Source of the DNA: Trebouxia sp. TZW2008
Lineage: Eukaryota > Chlorophyta > Trebouxiophyceae > Trebouxiales > Trebouxiaceae
DNA length: 64,000 nucleotides
Direction: 5' to 3'
NCBI GenBank assembly: GCA_002118135.1
Contig: BDIU01000146.1
Coordinates: forward strand, 372,001 to 436,000
A program made the translations under genes and the position numbers. A model generated the notes under the pieces. The model had not been told where the DNA came from, did not search any database, and saw only the letters and a program-made list of their open reading frames with translations. Of the stretch, positions 23,301-33,485 are shown piece after piece. The first letter of the stretch is position 1. Every line of letters begins with the position of its first letter.

Positions 23301-25001
23301 CAGAGGAGAGGCGGGTCGTCCTCTGGAGCATGGTGACGTGCTGGCACACCAGCTCAGCCACTTTGCGAACACCCTGCACCAGTTTGTCATGGATCGCCTG
23401 CTGCAAGGTGCCTGGCTAGAGCTGCAACAGGTGACCATGACCACCATCATCATCATCATCATCACCATCTGTGTGACCATCACCATCGTTGTTGCGATTG
23501 TCCTTGCTACTGACGTTTGTTACCCAGCTGCACCAGCTTGTGCTGGGCCTGCTGCATGGTGCCTTGCTGGAACTGCAACAGGTCAGCATCACTGACATCA
23601 TAATCATGACCAGCATCATTAGTGCCCCCATCACTCTCATGAAGCTCATCCTTATCAGTATCAGCATCACTGTCACCATCACAAACGTCACGATGCATAG
23701 CATCATCGCCATCATGCTTCCTAGAATTCTCCTCAACGCCTTTTCTCCTCTTTGAGAATTCTCCTCAACCCTTTTTTTCCTCTTTTCCATTGCAACAGTG
23801 CACAAGTGTCAAGCCCTGGAGTGCATGCTTGCGAGTTCGCTGTCAGGAACATGCAGTGCATGGCTGCATGCTTGGTAGGTCATGTGTCTCTATGATGTGA
23901 TTCCTTTTGGCACTTGATGATTCTGCCAGATACATACAGTCGCAAACAACTGCCTTCAAACGGTTGTGTCCACAGTCATAACAAAAAGGTACTCAGACAG
24001 ACGTCAGTCAGGATTGAGACCAGTTTGGGCATACACATGAACCACTGTCCAGCTGTTTGCCTGAGCCCCCGATCGCATCTCACGCTCATGTAGCTCACAG
24101 CTTTGGTGCAAGGTGTGGATGCATATTGGTGACGGATTAGTGCAAGCCTATGTTACTCACAGGCGTTGGAAAACGCTAAGTCTCTAGGTGAGGTGACAGG
24201 GGCACACAGCAGATTCGTTGTGGCAGTTCAGAGGCAGTGCCTACTTTGACAATACTTTCATTGTTATCATGCTTTTTGCAGGCATTGGAAAATGCTAAGT
24301 CTCTAGAGGAAGTGACAGGCGCACACAGCAAGTTTGTTGTGGCAGTTCAGAGGCAGTGCCTGTTGGCCCCTGACAAGACCTGGAAGCTCATTGAAGATGT
24401 GGTGATTCAGATCTTGAATCAAGTTTTGCACTTTGCTGACCTGCAGCAAAAACTGAGAAAACCAGTAAGACCAAAGGACATGCCATGAACTCCTGACAGC
24501 AAGTTGGCATTGTCTTAGAGTCTGCCACTTGTGCATCACTGCAGTGCCTGTGTCACATGCTCATGAGCCTGTTGCATGGATTGTGACAGCAAGCATGTAC
24601 TTGCTTTGACGCCATTGTGCAGCACCAGCAATACCTGTTGTAGCTATCCTTGAGCTTGCCACAGTATAGATCCTCAGACAGCACTCCGCATGTTGCAGTT
24701 GCTGCTGTGTAGAAGGGAAGTCTATGCCTTCATTGCACCACAGCAGGAGTCCCTGCATGTAGAAGGAGCCTAGGGTTGCTGTAACTCAGGCGCTTGATGT
24801 ATGCAGGGAACCAAGGTATCTGTTCTAGAGGTGCAAGCAGAGCTTGCAGCGCTTCACGCTCAATTCAGAGATAGGCACCGCTATCTACTGAAAGTCTTGA
24901 CTGCCAAGACACTGAAAATCAGTGGCCAGTCGGAGTTGCACTACTTGGTCATGCGCATCAACTTCAATGACTTCTATGCCAAGTCAGACCAACTGTACTG
25001 A
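11340..25001 (+). CDS. TUBGCP5: Gamma-tubulin complex component 5 (GCP5/TUBGCP5-like), 18 exons
   Basis: Exons: 11340-11429, 11494-11600, 12062-12264, 12535-12702, 13429-13625, 14722-14888, 15341-15563, 16715-16880, 17562-17690, 18610-18781, 19294-19417, 19699-20560, 20823-20914, 21957-22224, 22445-22623, 23254-23430, 24282-24464, 24807-25001. All phases close, giving 1233 residues ending in TGA. Subunits of this family build the gamma-tubulin ring complex that nucleates microtubules. N-terminal GRIP1 features: ELDLARQVLRMLRG (exons 5-6), LQAFIDRV (exon 7), PLLTALQAWLFDG (exon 9) and LAQGILSTGKSLLLLR (exon 10). C-terminal GRIP2 features: ESCLIQPIKEQ (exon 13), HYKVPWPLSMI (exon 15) and FVMDRLLQGAW (exon 16). 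The early motif DYCIQNLEQHRFGDVN (exon 2) favours GCP5 over GCP4 or GCP6. Exon 12 is a ~287-residue linker with long polyGln; animal GCP5 is ~1020 residues and lacks it. Most introns carry exon-boundary copy arrays. Confidence 0.9.
11595..11950 (+). repeat. ~175-bp donor-side duplication after GCP5 exon 2
   Basis: 11597-11770 and ~11768-11945 are diverged copies. Both begin around TAAGCTAAATT and both contain CCAAGCTGATCC- or CCAAGCTGATTCC-like, TTGAGCATGAGGGC- or TTGTGCATGAGGGC-like, and GTTGCAGCAAAACA-like segments. The duplication starts at the exon 2 donor and covers mostly intron. Confidence 0.7.
13205..13970 (+). repeat. Copy arrays on both sides of GCP5 exon 5
   Basis: Exon 5 is 13429-13625. 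An acceptor-side copy lies at ~13211-13350 (CATCTGATCAAGCAGCTGC is shared with the exon's CATCTGATCAAGCAGTTGC). Donor-side copies lie at ~13737-13790 and ~13870-13950, ending in GCCCGAAAGGTACAG and GCCCAACAGGTACA, against CACGGCAGGTGAG at the real donor. Confidence 0.8.
14300..14721 (+). repeat. Acceptor-side copy array of GCP5 exon 6
   Basis: Three copies at ~14313, 14455 and 14578 precede the real exon start at 14722. They are anchored by CTGCGCATGTTG, CTGCGCATGCTGAGAGG and CTGTGTATGCTGCGAGG, followed by a GGACCAGCCTTT-like stretch. Period is ~125-145 bp. The third copy is long, extending past CTTCAGCGCTGTGGAGCAAA. Confidence 0.85.
15055..15340 (+). repeat. Acceptor-side copy array of GCP5 exon 7
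   Basis: Two copies at ~15065 (CTGTAGGCCTGTGTGGATGGGG) and ~15170 (CTGCAGGACCTTGTGGACAGGG) precede the true exon 7 start (CTGCAGGCCTTTATAGACAGG, 15341). Confidence 0.75.
15890..16714 (+). repeat. Acceptor-side copy array of GCP5 exon 8
   Basis: Five copies at ~15900, 16018, 16138, 16336 and 16517 precede the true exon at 16715. Anchors are TTCTATGGCA, GGTCGGCCTTCTGAAGCAGG and TGTGGACTGAGGC. The first two are spaced ~118 bp. The later ones (~180-200 bp) also include intron with AGAAATCAACAACCC and TTGCCCAGCTGAACTGTGCT, showing that exon and intron were duplicated together. Confidence 0.9.
17170..17561 (+). repeat. Acceptor-side copy array of GCP5 exon 9
   Basis: Copies at ~17178, 17296 and 17424 share CAGGCGGTCAGGAGACAGCT, GTTGTGCTTCA and (except the first) CAGAGCATACAGCCGC with the real exon 9 start at 17562. 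Period is ~120-135 bp. The third copy continues through CTGTTGACAGCCCTGCAAGC. Confidence 0.9.
17950..18609 (+). repeat. Acceptor-side copy array of GCP5 exon 10
   Basis: Four copies at ~17957, 18105, 18250 and 18438 precede exon 10 (18610). All contain GTGTCTGTGGAC and CTTCTGGAA-like segments followed by GAAGCTTTTGC; the two nearest also keep CCCTGCGGCAAACTGCCT. Identity to the true exon looks like ~85-95% over ~60 bp. Beyond that each copy diverges and meets a stop. Period is ~145-190 bp. Confidence 0.9.
19135..19690 (+). repeat. Copy arrays on both sides of GCP5 exon 11
   Basis: An acceptor-side copy lies at ~19143 (CAGATCAGCAGTACCAGGAC), against CAGATCAGCAGTATCAGGAC at exon 11 (19294). 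Donor-side copies lie at ~19497 and ~19617. Each contains TGCACAAGC and a CAGCTGTCC(C)AG end comparable to GGCTGTCCAG at the real donor (19417). Confidence 0.7.
19978..20405 (+). repeat. CAG/polyGln tracts inside GCP5 exon 12
   Basis: Near-pure CAG runs at ~19983-20090 and ~20300-20400 encode polyGln, broken by His and Glu. The opposite strand reads as poly-Cys, poly-Ala or poly-Leu shadows, which are not genes. Confidence 0.9.
21185..21956 (+). repeat. Acceptor-side copy array of GCP5 exon 14
   Basis: Four copies at ~21262, 21411, 21587 and 21787 precede exon 14 (21957). Anchors are GAGCTGCTGGCAAGGCTGCT, AGGGGAGTTGGGCTT and CACCAGCTCA. Similarity to the true exon rises toward it. The copy at 21787 extends to CTGATGCCGTTTGCTTGA, where a TGA replaces the exon's Ser codon. 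Period is ~150-200 bp. Confidence 0.9.
22695..22800 (+). repeat. Donor-side copy of GCP5 exon 15
   Basis: ~22705-22800 repeats the 3' half of exon 15 with its donor: GGCTGCACTACCAAGTGC, GTGAATGATGCTGTGCTGG, CTTCCTGCTTCAGGTGAG. It lies directly downstream of the true donor at 22624. A deletion breaks the frame. Confidence 0.85.
22900..23253 (+). repeat. Acceptor-side copy array of GCP5 exon 16
   Basis: Two copies, ~22903 and ~23098, precede exon 16 (23254). They share CAGGTG(T/C)A(G/A)TGGGC, GGAGAGGGTA- or GGAGAGGACA-like sequence and AAGGCAGGCA. The second also retains GTGGAGCATTCTGGC. Confidence 0.85.
23440..23500 (+). repeat. (CAT)n microsatellite
   Basis: CATCAT-type repeat with ACC interruptions in the intron directly after the exon 16 donor. 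Confidence 0.8.
23515..23590 (+). repeat. Donor-side copy of GCP5 exon 16
   Basis: ~23525-23590 (CTGCACCAGCTTGTGCTGG, CTGCTGCATGGTGCC, GAACTGCAACAGGTCAGC) repeats the end of exon 16 with a donor. The following intron also mirrors the true one (CAT-rich). Confidence 0.8.
24155..24281 (+). repeat. Acceptor-side copy of GCP5 exon 17
   Basis: One copy at ~24163-24250 (CAGGCGTTGGAAAACGCTAA onward) is ~90% identical to the first ~90 bp of exon 17 (24282). The frame is open, but the segment ends in an unrelated sequence without a donor. Confidence 0.85.
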
Positions 25002-25738
25002 CGATCTGTGTAATGCTCACAAGTGTCTTGAACAGTTGTCAAACCTTCATGTGACTGTGCATTCATTTGATACAAGGTTTTGCGAATAACGGGTGATGTT
25101 GGGTCTTGCTTGTGTTTGCTTTGTACATGACTGCATGACATCGTATGCGACTTTGCTACATCCAGCACTGCTAGGCCTGTATGCGGGCCTGCTCGATGCA
25201 AGGTATGTTGCAATTGCAGCTGCAACAACTGGCACTGCAATGACGAGACAGTCATGAGAAGACAGTTGAGACCTCGCATGTTTACATCGGACCCTAAGTA
25301 ATGCAGTGATACAGTTCAGGCTGGTGTCAAGACGAAATAGCAGTACTTAGGATACATATTGCTCAGCTTAGTGCTGTTCTCCTATACATGTCAAACCAGC
25401 ATGTCAAAGTGATGAAAAGTTGCTAAGCAGCTCAGCTCTCAATAAAGATAGTAGATCAGGAGGTGCCATATGTCAAACACACCATACTGTGCCCGGTAGC
25501 AATGGTTTCTAGAGCCAGCTACACAGGTTGGAAATTCTGATGAAACTCTGGGACGAAAACACAGAAGGCATTGCTGCCCCAAAATTTATGTCATTAATTG
25601 TGGCCCTGCAGTAGCAATTTCGCAAAAGCAATGCAGAAAATGCATTGCAGTATACAGTACAAGCTAGGTACACACTGTTAAACATACTGCACATTTGGAC
25701 CACTGCCTGTTGTCGCCACAGTGCCACTTGTTACTACA
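25002..25738. other. Convergent intergenic region, no recognised gene
   Basis: This is the space between the GCP5 stop (+) and the stop of the next minus-strand gene. I see no domain-bearing open frame, repeat array or RNA gene. Confidence 0.5.
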
Positions 25739-26360
25739 TCAGTAGCGGGTGGAATCTGATGCAGGAGAGGTCCTGCGGTCATCTAGGTCTTCAATTCCGT
25801 CAAAGTCAGCTGACAAAAGCCCCAAATCTGGTGGAGAGTCTGGTAGTGTCAAAACGTCGCCATACACATTGCTGTGCAGGACAGCTGAATCATTCATCTC
25901 ACGCAGAGCTTGCAAATTGCTATAGGTGCAGGCTTTATAAGCTGTGTTTCGCCAAGCTGCATCCATACCCAATGGATTAGCAGCGCCTGTTGTTCTGGTC
26001 GGGGGTGACACCCCACAGAAGCACTTGAGCGTCTTCACATGGCATTGCTTGCTGTTGCTGTTGCCCTGTGTGAGTATGCTCAACAAGTAACGCACTGCTT
26101 TAGTGCAACAGCTGATTTGAACTGTGCAAGCTGAAGTGTCACCTGCATGATGCGCTGAATCTCGGCTATGCCAAGCTCAAGATCTTCTGCCATCCTGCGA
26201 ACGTTCACAGCATTGAGGTATACGCGAAGATGCAGGGCCAGCAAAGCAGCAAGTCCTGAAGCAGGCATGCATCCAAAGCCTATTCCCTACCTTGACCTTG
26301 GCCTGCAGCTCCCAGTGACATGCTGCACGCCGACGTCTTGCCGTTGGGGTTTCTCATCGC
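25739..26360 (-). CDS. Small unrecognised protein, minus strand (model partial)
   Basis: Three coding-looking segments in transcript order. (1) ATG at 26357, then RNPNGKTSACSMSLGAAGQ, with a donor at ~26298. (2) 26257 to ~26140, an amphipathic helix-like LRVYLNAVNVRRMAEDLELG ending at a CAG/GTGACA donor. (3) ~25984-25739, including NVYGDVLTLPDSPPDLGLLS and an acidic Asp-rich tail, stop TGA at 25739-25741. The 1-2 splice phase closes. The 2-3 phase does not with the obvious sites, so an exon may be missing or a boundary mis-set. I do not recognise the family. Further 5' exons could exist upstream (26450-27000). Confidence 0.4.
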
Positions 26361-26369
26361 GTAGCAGAG

Positions 26370-28563
26370 CCTGCAAAGCTGAGGAGGTCAGCGCACAGGC
26401 GGTGCTGCACTGCGGGCACCATCGAAGTGGGCACAATCACCTGCTCAGGCGCCATACCCGGCCAGTAGCGAGACTCAGACGCGCGAGGAATCGGCACAGG
26501 CTTGCTAAAGCTGTCCGGCATGGCGTCCCCTCAGGCCCCTCTAGCACAACAGCCGGTGTGAAAGGACTGTGTATCATACGCGATCCCACTCCATGGCAAT
26601 CTTTGCCACTACTGACAGCCAAGACATCTCGACATGAGGAGCCCAAGCAGCAGCCTTAAAGTGCACAGTATGTATGACTAATGTCAACTTCAGACCAAGC
26701 TGTGTTGTTGCTCAAAAACCGTGCGCTCGTGCTTTGATTCGCTCTTTTGCGACTTAGTTCGAAATGCGTCTGCGGCGCGCGACGATTCATCTTCAAGCCA
26801 ACGGCCAATCCGATGATGCCCTGTGCACAAATGCAGTAGCTTCGTGGAGCTGCTGAATCGAGGGAAAGCTCTCCAGGCCCGCAAAGCAGCGCCAGTGCTT
26901 GCGCCTGCCGTGATTTGTTGGTTCCCCACCTACCGCACCAGCTCTCCGTTAGATCTCGGCAGGGTAAAAGGTTGCCTGGAGGGGTTCTGGAGCTTGTGTG
27001 AGGTAGGTATTGACCGTCCTGCCTGTGTTCACACATCGGTTTGTCCATACTGCATCCTGGTGTCCCCCTGCTGTAGCAGCCACAAAAGCAGCGTTTGCAG
27101 ACGTCCTGTTGGTTGTGTGACAGTGTTTGCTGCTTGGCTGTTCTTGTGCAACCTGTAAGCATGCCAGGACAACTGGCTAGTTGCCGCTCAATCACATTGC
27201 ACTGTACTATCGCTGGCAGACAACAGAAAGAGAGTGTAACAAGTGGATGCATTGCTACAAACAGAGCAGCTTGCTGTTGCTTCAAATTAACACTATGTGC
27301 TCTGTTTGCAAATGTGAATTGTGTCACAGCGCCAATTGGATCCAAGGGCTTGGAATGAGCTCTCAGTGAATACCTAGCGCTGGCATCTTGACAATGTCTG
27401 ACAAGTGTCTGCTCAAACAATAGGTGATAGCAACACAGTCATTTCTCTTTGCAATGACACTTGATGTAAGGACATTGTCGATGTAAGGACAATGCAATTG
27501 GTACCAAAGACTGCATTCTGACTGCTGTGGCACCTGTGAGTAAGGACAATTTGATGCAAGGGCAATTTTGTTAAGAATCAAAGCAGTTGCTACAGCGAGA
27601 AGTCACTATTGCAGTTTAGGCCTACGCTAACACGCAAGCACGTAAGATCATGACAGCTACCACATTCAAAATTTCAGACAAGCAGGCTACATCAGCAAAG
27701 CCGTCATCACGCGAGATGGCACCAAGCAAATCCAATGGTCTCATGATTTCATTCATGACCCCAGTGATCTTCTCACATGAAGCAGCAACAAGTCAAAGAT
27801 TCCTAGTGGGATCACAAAATAGTCAGAACTGACACAGCAGCCCCAGGTGCATGTCAAGTACAACAGAAAATGCCCTGAAAGTGGGCTTGATCATGATGAC
27901 CAAAACATCCTCTGCTTAAGGGCTACAGCCTAAACTCTCGAGGTGTGGCCCTTGCTTCAGCGTTTCTGTCTGGGTCTTGAGATGACCTCAACAACATCAA
28001 CAACATCTTGGAAGAAGGGAAAAAGCAAGGGGTACGCTGTTGAGCATAGTAAGAGCCTCTGTGAGCAAAAGCAACCAGAGATCCCAGATCTAGGATCAAC
28101 AGTACTTGCAAAGCCCCAGGACAGAACTTGAAACGAATTGTCAAAAGATGTCATGGTGAAGCGCCTTGAGAAGCTTTGCCAGGGCACCTGGGCAATCAGA
28201 TCTTGCAAGACAACAAAACCCAAGAAACCATCTCTGAGTCAAGTCACAACTCCCTATTGAACAAATAGATGTGGTAAAGTATCTACAACTATATATTTGG
28301 CACCAAGTAACTTCTCACTCAAGGGCTGTAGCATGTGTCTGTAGTTGATGCCTTCTATGTAGGTTTTGGTTCTCAAGCTTCAACTCAACAAAACAGGCGA
28401 CGGGCAAAGTCTGGTCTAGAATGTGGTGCAGATAGCCTGCTGTTGTGCCGACTGTCATGGCTACCCCAGCTTGAAGCAAATTCTCTGAAATACATGATGG
28501 AGCATCAACATACATAGACGCAGTCTCAAAACTTTTTCATCATGTTGATCACCGTACAGGCGC
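26370..28563. other. Region without a supported gene
   Basis: Open frames on both strands lack domain patterns. Possible minus-strand coding pieces at ~26440-26530 and ~26930-27000 (the latter ending at a GTAGGT donor) may be 5' exons of the gene at 25739, but I cannot join them. A dispersed repeat copy lies at ~27455-27590. Confidence 0.35.
27455..27590 (-). repeat. Dispersed repeat D1, copy 1
   Basis: Shares, in inverted orientation, the D1 pattern: a CAAATTGTCCTTAC-like start, a central GCAGTCAGAATGCAGT, then TTGTCCTTAC again. On this strand it appears as GTAAGGACAA, ACTGCATTCTGACTGC and GTAAGGACAATTTGATGC. Confidence 0.7.
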
Positions 28564-31500
28564 TCATGCGTTCATGCCATTACGTAAAACGGCAGGTGGT
28601 ACATACTGGCCCGCCAACACCTGGCTTTGAGGTGCGTACAACCTCAGCTCAAGTACAAAAGAATCATTACCAGGTGCTGGCAGCCAATTTGCAGCTTGCG
28701 CAGAATTTGCAGTTGGCTGCTTCGCTGCAATGAAGATTGATAGTATGTTGTTGTTGGCGCCACTGAGCACAAGCCCTGACGTCTGCATGCAAATCTGAAC
28801 AAGTACCAGTAGCAAGTAACAAGTACAACAAGTACAAGTACAAGTAAAGCGCAACTGCACCCAAGGCCCTGCATGACACTGTGAGTGACAGCTGGCGTGT
28901 TCTTGAGACATGTCGCAAAGCATCAAGTGTCACACAGACTGCGATGTGCAACAACAATGCATGTGCTTCTGGAAAACACACGAAACATACAAACACAGCG
29001 AAATGTCATGTGATGCCTCTCACCTGATCGTCAATGCTGTACCGGTCAATGGCATTGGTAACCAGTGCCTCGTTGTTGTTGTAGGAATACAGGGTAAGAG
29101 ACCAAAAGGCATTGGCTGGTATTGGAAGCATGAAATCAATGGTGTAATAGTCGCCTTTGACGCATGTAAGGCTCCTGTTCTGAGAGTCACTGGTTGCCCC
29201 AAAATAAAATTCTTCACTATTTGGTAGGCGTCCCACAGCGCTATATGCAGTTTCTGCACAGTGTCACCAAGGGGTCAGGGACTCTACATGAGAGTGGCAT
29301 TCAAATCAAATGCAACTGAGCCAAGCTGATGTCATAGGAATGATAGGGTCATGGTATGCCTATACATGAGAATGGTTTCGCCTGAGTTCCTTTCAACAAG
29401 CTGCAAGACTGTGACATTGTGTGCTCCATTGTCTTTGCTGCTGGTCAGACACACACAGCATGGTAAAGAAACCTCAGGCGTTGCCTCTCTACCACTTATG
29501 CTCTTAATCCTATGAGGGTGCTGATGGATGTCAAGAGGGAGATGAACAGACACTGTTGGTCAGATTGATCAGCTGATCACAACACATGAACATGTTGTGT
29601 GCAATGCTACGAGAGGTGATGTGCTTACGAGCTCGCTGCAAGTAGTCATCCCCAAAACTTCCAGAGACGTTGACAAAGTACCAGAAGGTGCTGGTCATGA
29701 AGCCTTGCTGTGGCGTTGTGATGCAGCGCAGAGCAATATCATACGCAAATCCAAACGTCATTTCTTGCAAGGGATCACTGGCAGAGGGTATCAAGCCGGT
29801 CAAGGCGGTGTCAAGTGGCCCCAACCCTGAGCCTGCAACCAGCTTGCTGCTTGGCAACTGCTGTGAGCAACCCAAGCAGTTTGCTTGATTGACAACGGCT
29901 GCAAAGCTGTGGCAATGCTTTGAGCAACGCAAGTTGATAAAGGCTGAGACGCCCAGGTAATGCACCCAAGGGAAGTTGGTGACTGACGAAAGGCTGAAAG
30001 GCTGCGGCAAATGCAACATGCAAGCCTGCAAGATCTTCACAAGACTTGATTGTCACCTTACAGCAAGCAAGCAAGGAACATGTGATACCTGTCTGGTGGC
30101 CTGGAAAGAAAGGAAAACGATCATGGTTACAATACCAATATTGATGACGATAACAATTACTCTTGCTAGCACGTGTACTGCATGTAGGTGGCAACGTTCC
30201 CCACACTTTTCAAGCCATGCTGGGCATCATTGAGCAATTTGACATTTTGACAACAAAGCAAACATGGCAGGATCAAGGCTTGTGTTATGTTGGGTGTTAC
30301 ACAATTTCACATGATCATGTATGATCATTACATTATGTATGCTTCTCTCTAACTGTGAACAAGCAGCATGTAATCACCTGGAGGGTCAATGTTGACAATT
30401 GCTGCTGATACGTTGAACCACTTTGATGGATTCTCTGCCAGAATGTTCAGATACTCAGTCCGTGTGATAGATCCAGACAAGCCATAGCTATAGCCTGAGC
30501 CGTTGACACTGCTGGAAATGGCTGCAGCCTTGGGCACTGTATTTGGTGTACCACCTGCGCACGGTAGGCATTTTCAAGGTATGCTCAAGGTAAGATGTCA
30601 GGTTATGTTAAGGGACATGGTAGCACCCACCAGGGGACCTTAGTCCTGCTACAGCAGGAAGCAGTGATGCTGTTTGGCAAGACTATTCTGTAGCGGAGCC
30701 ACTGATGTCAGGTCATGATTTGAAGTCATGGGGGAGAATGTTGTGTGATCGCGGCTTTGATGCTTGCAATGATGCAGTGCATGTCCATGTGCACAATTCA
30801 TGCCTGACTTCGCTTGGAAGACATGCACTAGATATCTGTATTGCTGATCACACTGAATGAAGGCAACTATTGTTGTTTGACGTGCAATTCATGGGGCGAC
30901 TGCACGTGCAACAAATTTAGCAAGCTCTCAGGCCAGCGCTGTGTTGTCCAACTCCAAGTTGTGACACTCGCTGCTGCAGAGCATGCTTGGAACACTGAAA
31001 GCAACTATCAAAACATCACAGCGTTCAACTATTGATGGCCTTTACTGTGAGAAGCAGCCTTCATCGCACTTGCCATGCTTGCCACGCATTGTAAGCTGTG
31101 TTGGCACTACCTGATGCAATGTATGGACTGAGGGTAAGCTTGGTCAGCAAAGCGTTAGCTGCATCTGTGTCTATGTCTATGTTGTTGAACACGCGGACTC
31201 TGACCACAAGCCAACTGATGTCTTTCGGCGCATGAATGATATGATCACTTGCAAAGTTGCTGTAGGTGGCGGTTGCGGGTGCTCCTGAACCATATGAAGC
31301 TTGCACACATATAGATCACAAATGAGTGTCAGAAAGCATGATTTGCATGTGTATGCAAACCAGAACTGAGTGACTGATAAGCATGTTTGCACAGTTGCTT
31401 GCAAGCTGGCTGTTGGGCTGTATGCTTGCAAGTGTAACACCTGGGTTGGTACAATGCTGATGATGGCACAGAGCAACCAACACAACATATGATGTGCTTA

Positions 31501-32778
31501 TCTCCTGTGATCAGATTGTAGTAGCTGTTGAGATGCTCTTGTTGCAATGCATTGCTGAATTCTGACTCTCGGTAGGTATGCCTGGTACTACACAAGCATG
31601 CCAGGCACACCGTGACAGCATTAAATCCCTTTGGTGTTTCCTGTAAACTTCATGACTTACAAGTTTATGGCTTACCTCGTCCCACCACCAGGTAACTTCC
31701 AGCAGTACTGTTGCTAGAGGTGCCAAGAGTTGCATAGACATTGGTGTACAAGTCCAGGAGTGCCACAACATAGTATCGCCCGCTGTCAAAGGTAGGGACT
31801 GTGATGACCTGAGGTCCCTGCTTGAAAAGAGACAAGGTCACACAAGTGCATCTGGAAGCATTCTCATAGAAGCAGGCTTCAGGCAGCTCAGGCGTGCTTT
31901 CTCATACACTCATGCGCAGATCGCATGAGAGACAATGGTGGCAGCTTTGAGGTTGATGCAGACAGCAGCCGCAGTATGGACTTGATGACAGCCCCTTCAC
32001 TGTCAAAATAGCAACAAGGTTGTCAAAGCAAATGGGCTCAAACAATTAGAATTCATTGCGACCTGTGTTAAGTCCAGAAAAGCGTTTTTATAGATGTAGT
32101 CACGAGTTGGATCTGAGAGGTTGACTTGACTGGGCGTTGGCAGGTAATTCCTGCTCGTGTGGAACGTGTTGGTGGCAGTTGCATTGGCGCTCTCACTAGC
32201 CAGCAACTTGGCCACAATTGGGAGCGGGAAAGAGTATATATATTCCCAGGTAACCTGAAAATACAAACAACAGCAGCATCAGACAAAACAACAGCAGCTG
32301 CAGAGTGCTCTCATGAGGTGCGATAAGTCGGTTGACTTCATAGTCAGTGCTTGCATACAAGAGAAGCTTGCAGAGTTGCGTTTTCCGAGCTCGAGGCCTA
32401 CAGTCAGCCTCACACACGTACTCGCAGTCTTCTGACGCAGTCGCGTTTGCAGCGAATTATGCACCTCACCTGCGCAAGTTCTTCGATGCCGGCAGCGTTT
32501 ACCAGATAATCTGGAAAGGTGAAACTTCCCAAGCCTAAGGAAGTCGCGGTAGAAGTTGGACCGTGCCCAGCTTGAACTACGATGTTCTGAAATAGACTCG
32601 AAATGCTTGCCTGGCTTGCACATGCACTCGCAAGGCTGCCAGATACATTGAGTGCTATAGCAGTGCCAATTGTTGATTGCGCGCTTGCGACTTGTTGCTG
32701 TGCACAGAGGGTCAAACATATCACGACCAGTCCCAGCGGTGTGCTGCGCAGCGCCGCACCTGACCTGATGCTTTGCAT
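28564..32778 (-). CDS. Secreted DUF1254/DUF1214 domain protein (8 exons)
   Basis: Exons in transcript order: 32778-32470, 32254-32063, 31817-31676, 31284-31111, 30536-30378, 29832-29629, 29253-29024, 28782-28564. All phases close, giving 542 residues ending in TGA. The N-terminus has a signal peptide: basic start, hydrophobic core LGLVVICLTLCA and an ASA cleavage-like motif. The DUF1254 half covers exons 2-5 (DPTRDYIYKNAFLDLTQ and FDSGRYYVVALLDLYTNVY). The DUF1214 half covers exons 6-8 (FGDDYLQRA, PANAFWSLTLYS and ANWLPAPGNDSFVLELRLY). The family is widespread in bacteria and occurs in algae and fungi; its biochemical role is not established. It is divergent from the GT77 gene. Its introns are short and, unlike those of its neighbours, almost free of exon-boundary copies. 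The start ATG at 32778 gives the intact signal peptide. Confidence 0.88.
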
Positions 32779-33485
32779 GGTCAGGGCTTGTCGTTATTGC
32801 ACGAAGCTTTGCCGTCAGAGCTGAACAAATTGACAGCATACAAGCGCGTGGTGCTACGCACGCTGACAAGCTGAATATACTCCTGAACGTTTCTCATGAC
32901 TTCGGTACTGCATCCAAATTTGTCATGCTGCATCTCACGACCTCCTTTGCCTGGCGCCAACTCTGAGAAAACCCTTCCACGATCGATTCAACCCATTTCG
33001 TAGGTTAACATGTCTCTTAGCCAAGATTCAGTAGTAATCTGTGTCTTCGAGTTAGTCATGTTTTGTTTATGACTAAGCCTCCATTAACATCTTCTTCATC
33101 TCATTCTTCTTTCGACAGGGCGTTTGTACGCGCCCTATCGCCTGCTGCAGTGTCGAGCATGCGACTCCGACAAGATCGCTAGCGCACCCTGCACACGCTT
33201 CTGTGTTCAGTATTTTCGCGCGCGCATACAGAGACGGCAGCTTGATTGTCCTCGTTGCGATTGCGCTTGCCATTGCTGGCGACATCTGCAAAGTCAAGCC
33301 AAGCACGTTGCTGCTCGAAGCTGTAGGCGCGTATCGCCACGTTCGGGCCAAATTCAAAGCTAGTGCTCACTCTTGTGCAAAGCACGGATTCTTGCCCATC
33401 AGCATTTTAAGACGACACATTGGCCTAGTACCGGGACCGACTTTGTCAACCGACCTTGGATGCTGAACGCTGGCGCTGTCGGGAG
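32779..33485. promoter_or_regulatory. Divergent intergenic region between the DUF1254 and GT77 genes
   Basis: 707 bp between divergent start codons, presumably holding both promoters. Short open frames at ~33073-33385 overlap on both strands with no domain pattern. No clear TATA box is visible. Confidence 0.45.

Noticed and set aside
28790..28860. AAGTACAACAAGTACAAGTA repeat as a possible structured RNA
   Set aside because: Short simple repeat in a DUF1254 intron next to the exon 8 acceptor; no stable fold or homology evident.
32410..32869. Overlapping minus-strand frame 32279-32869 as an alternative start for the DUF1254 gene
   Set aside because: The frame starting at ATG 32778 gives a proper signal peptide and closes phase with exon 2; the other frame does not.
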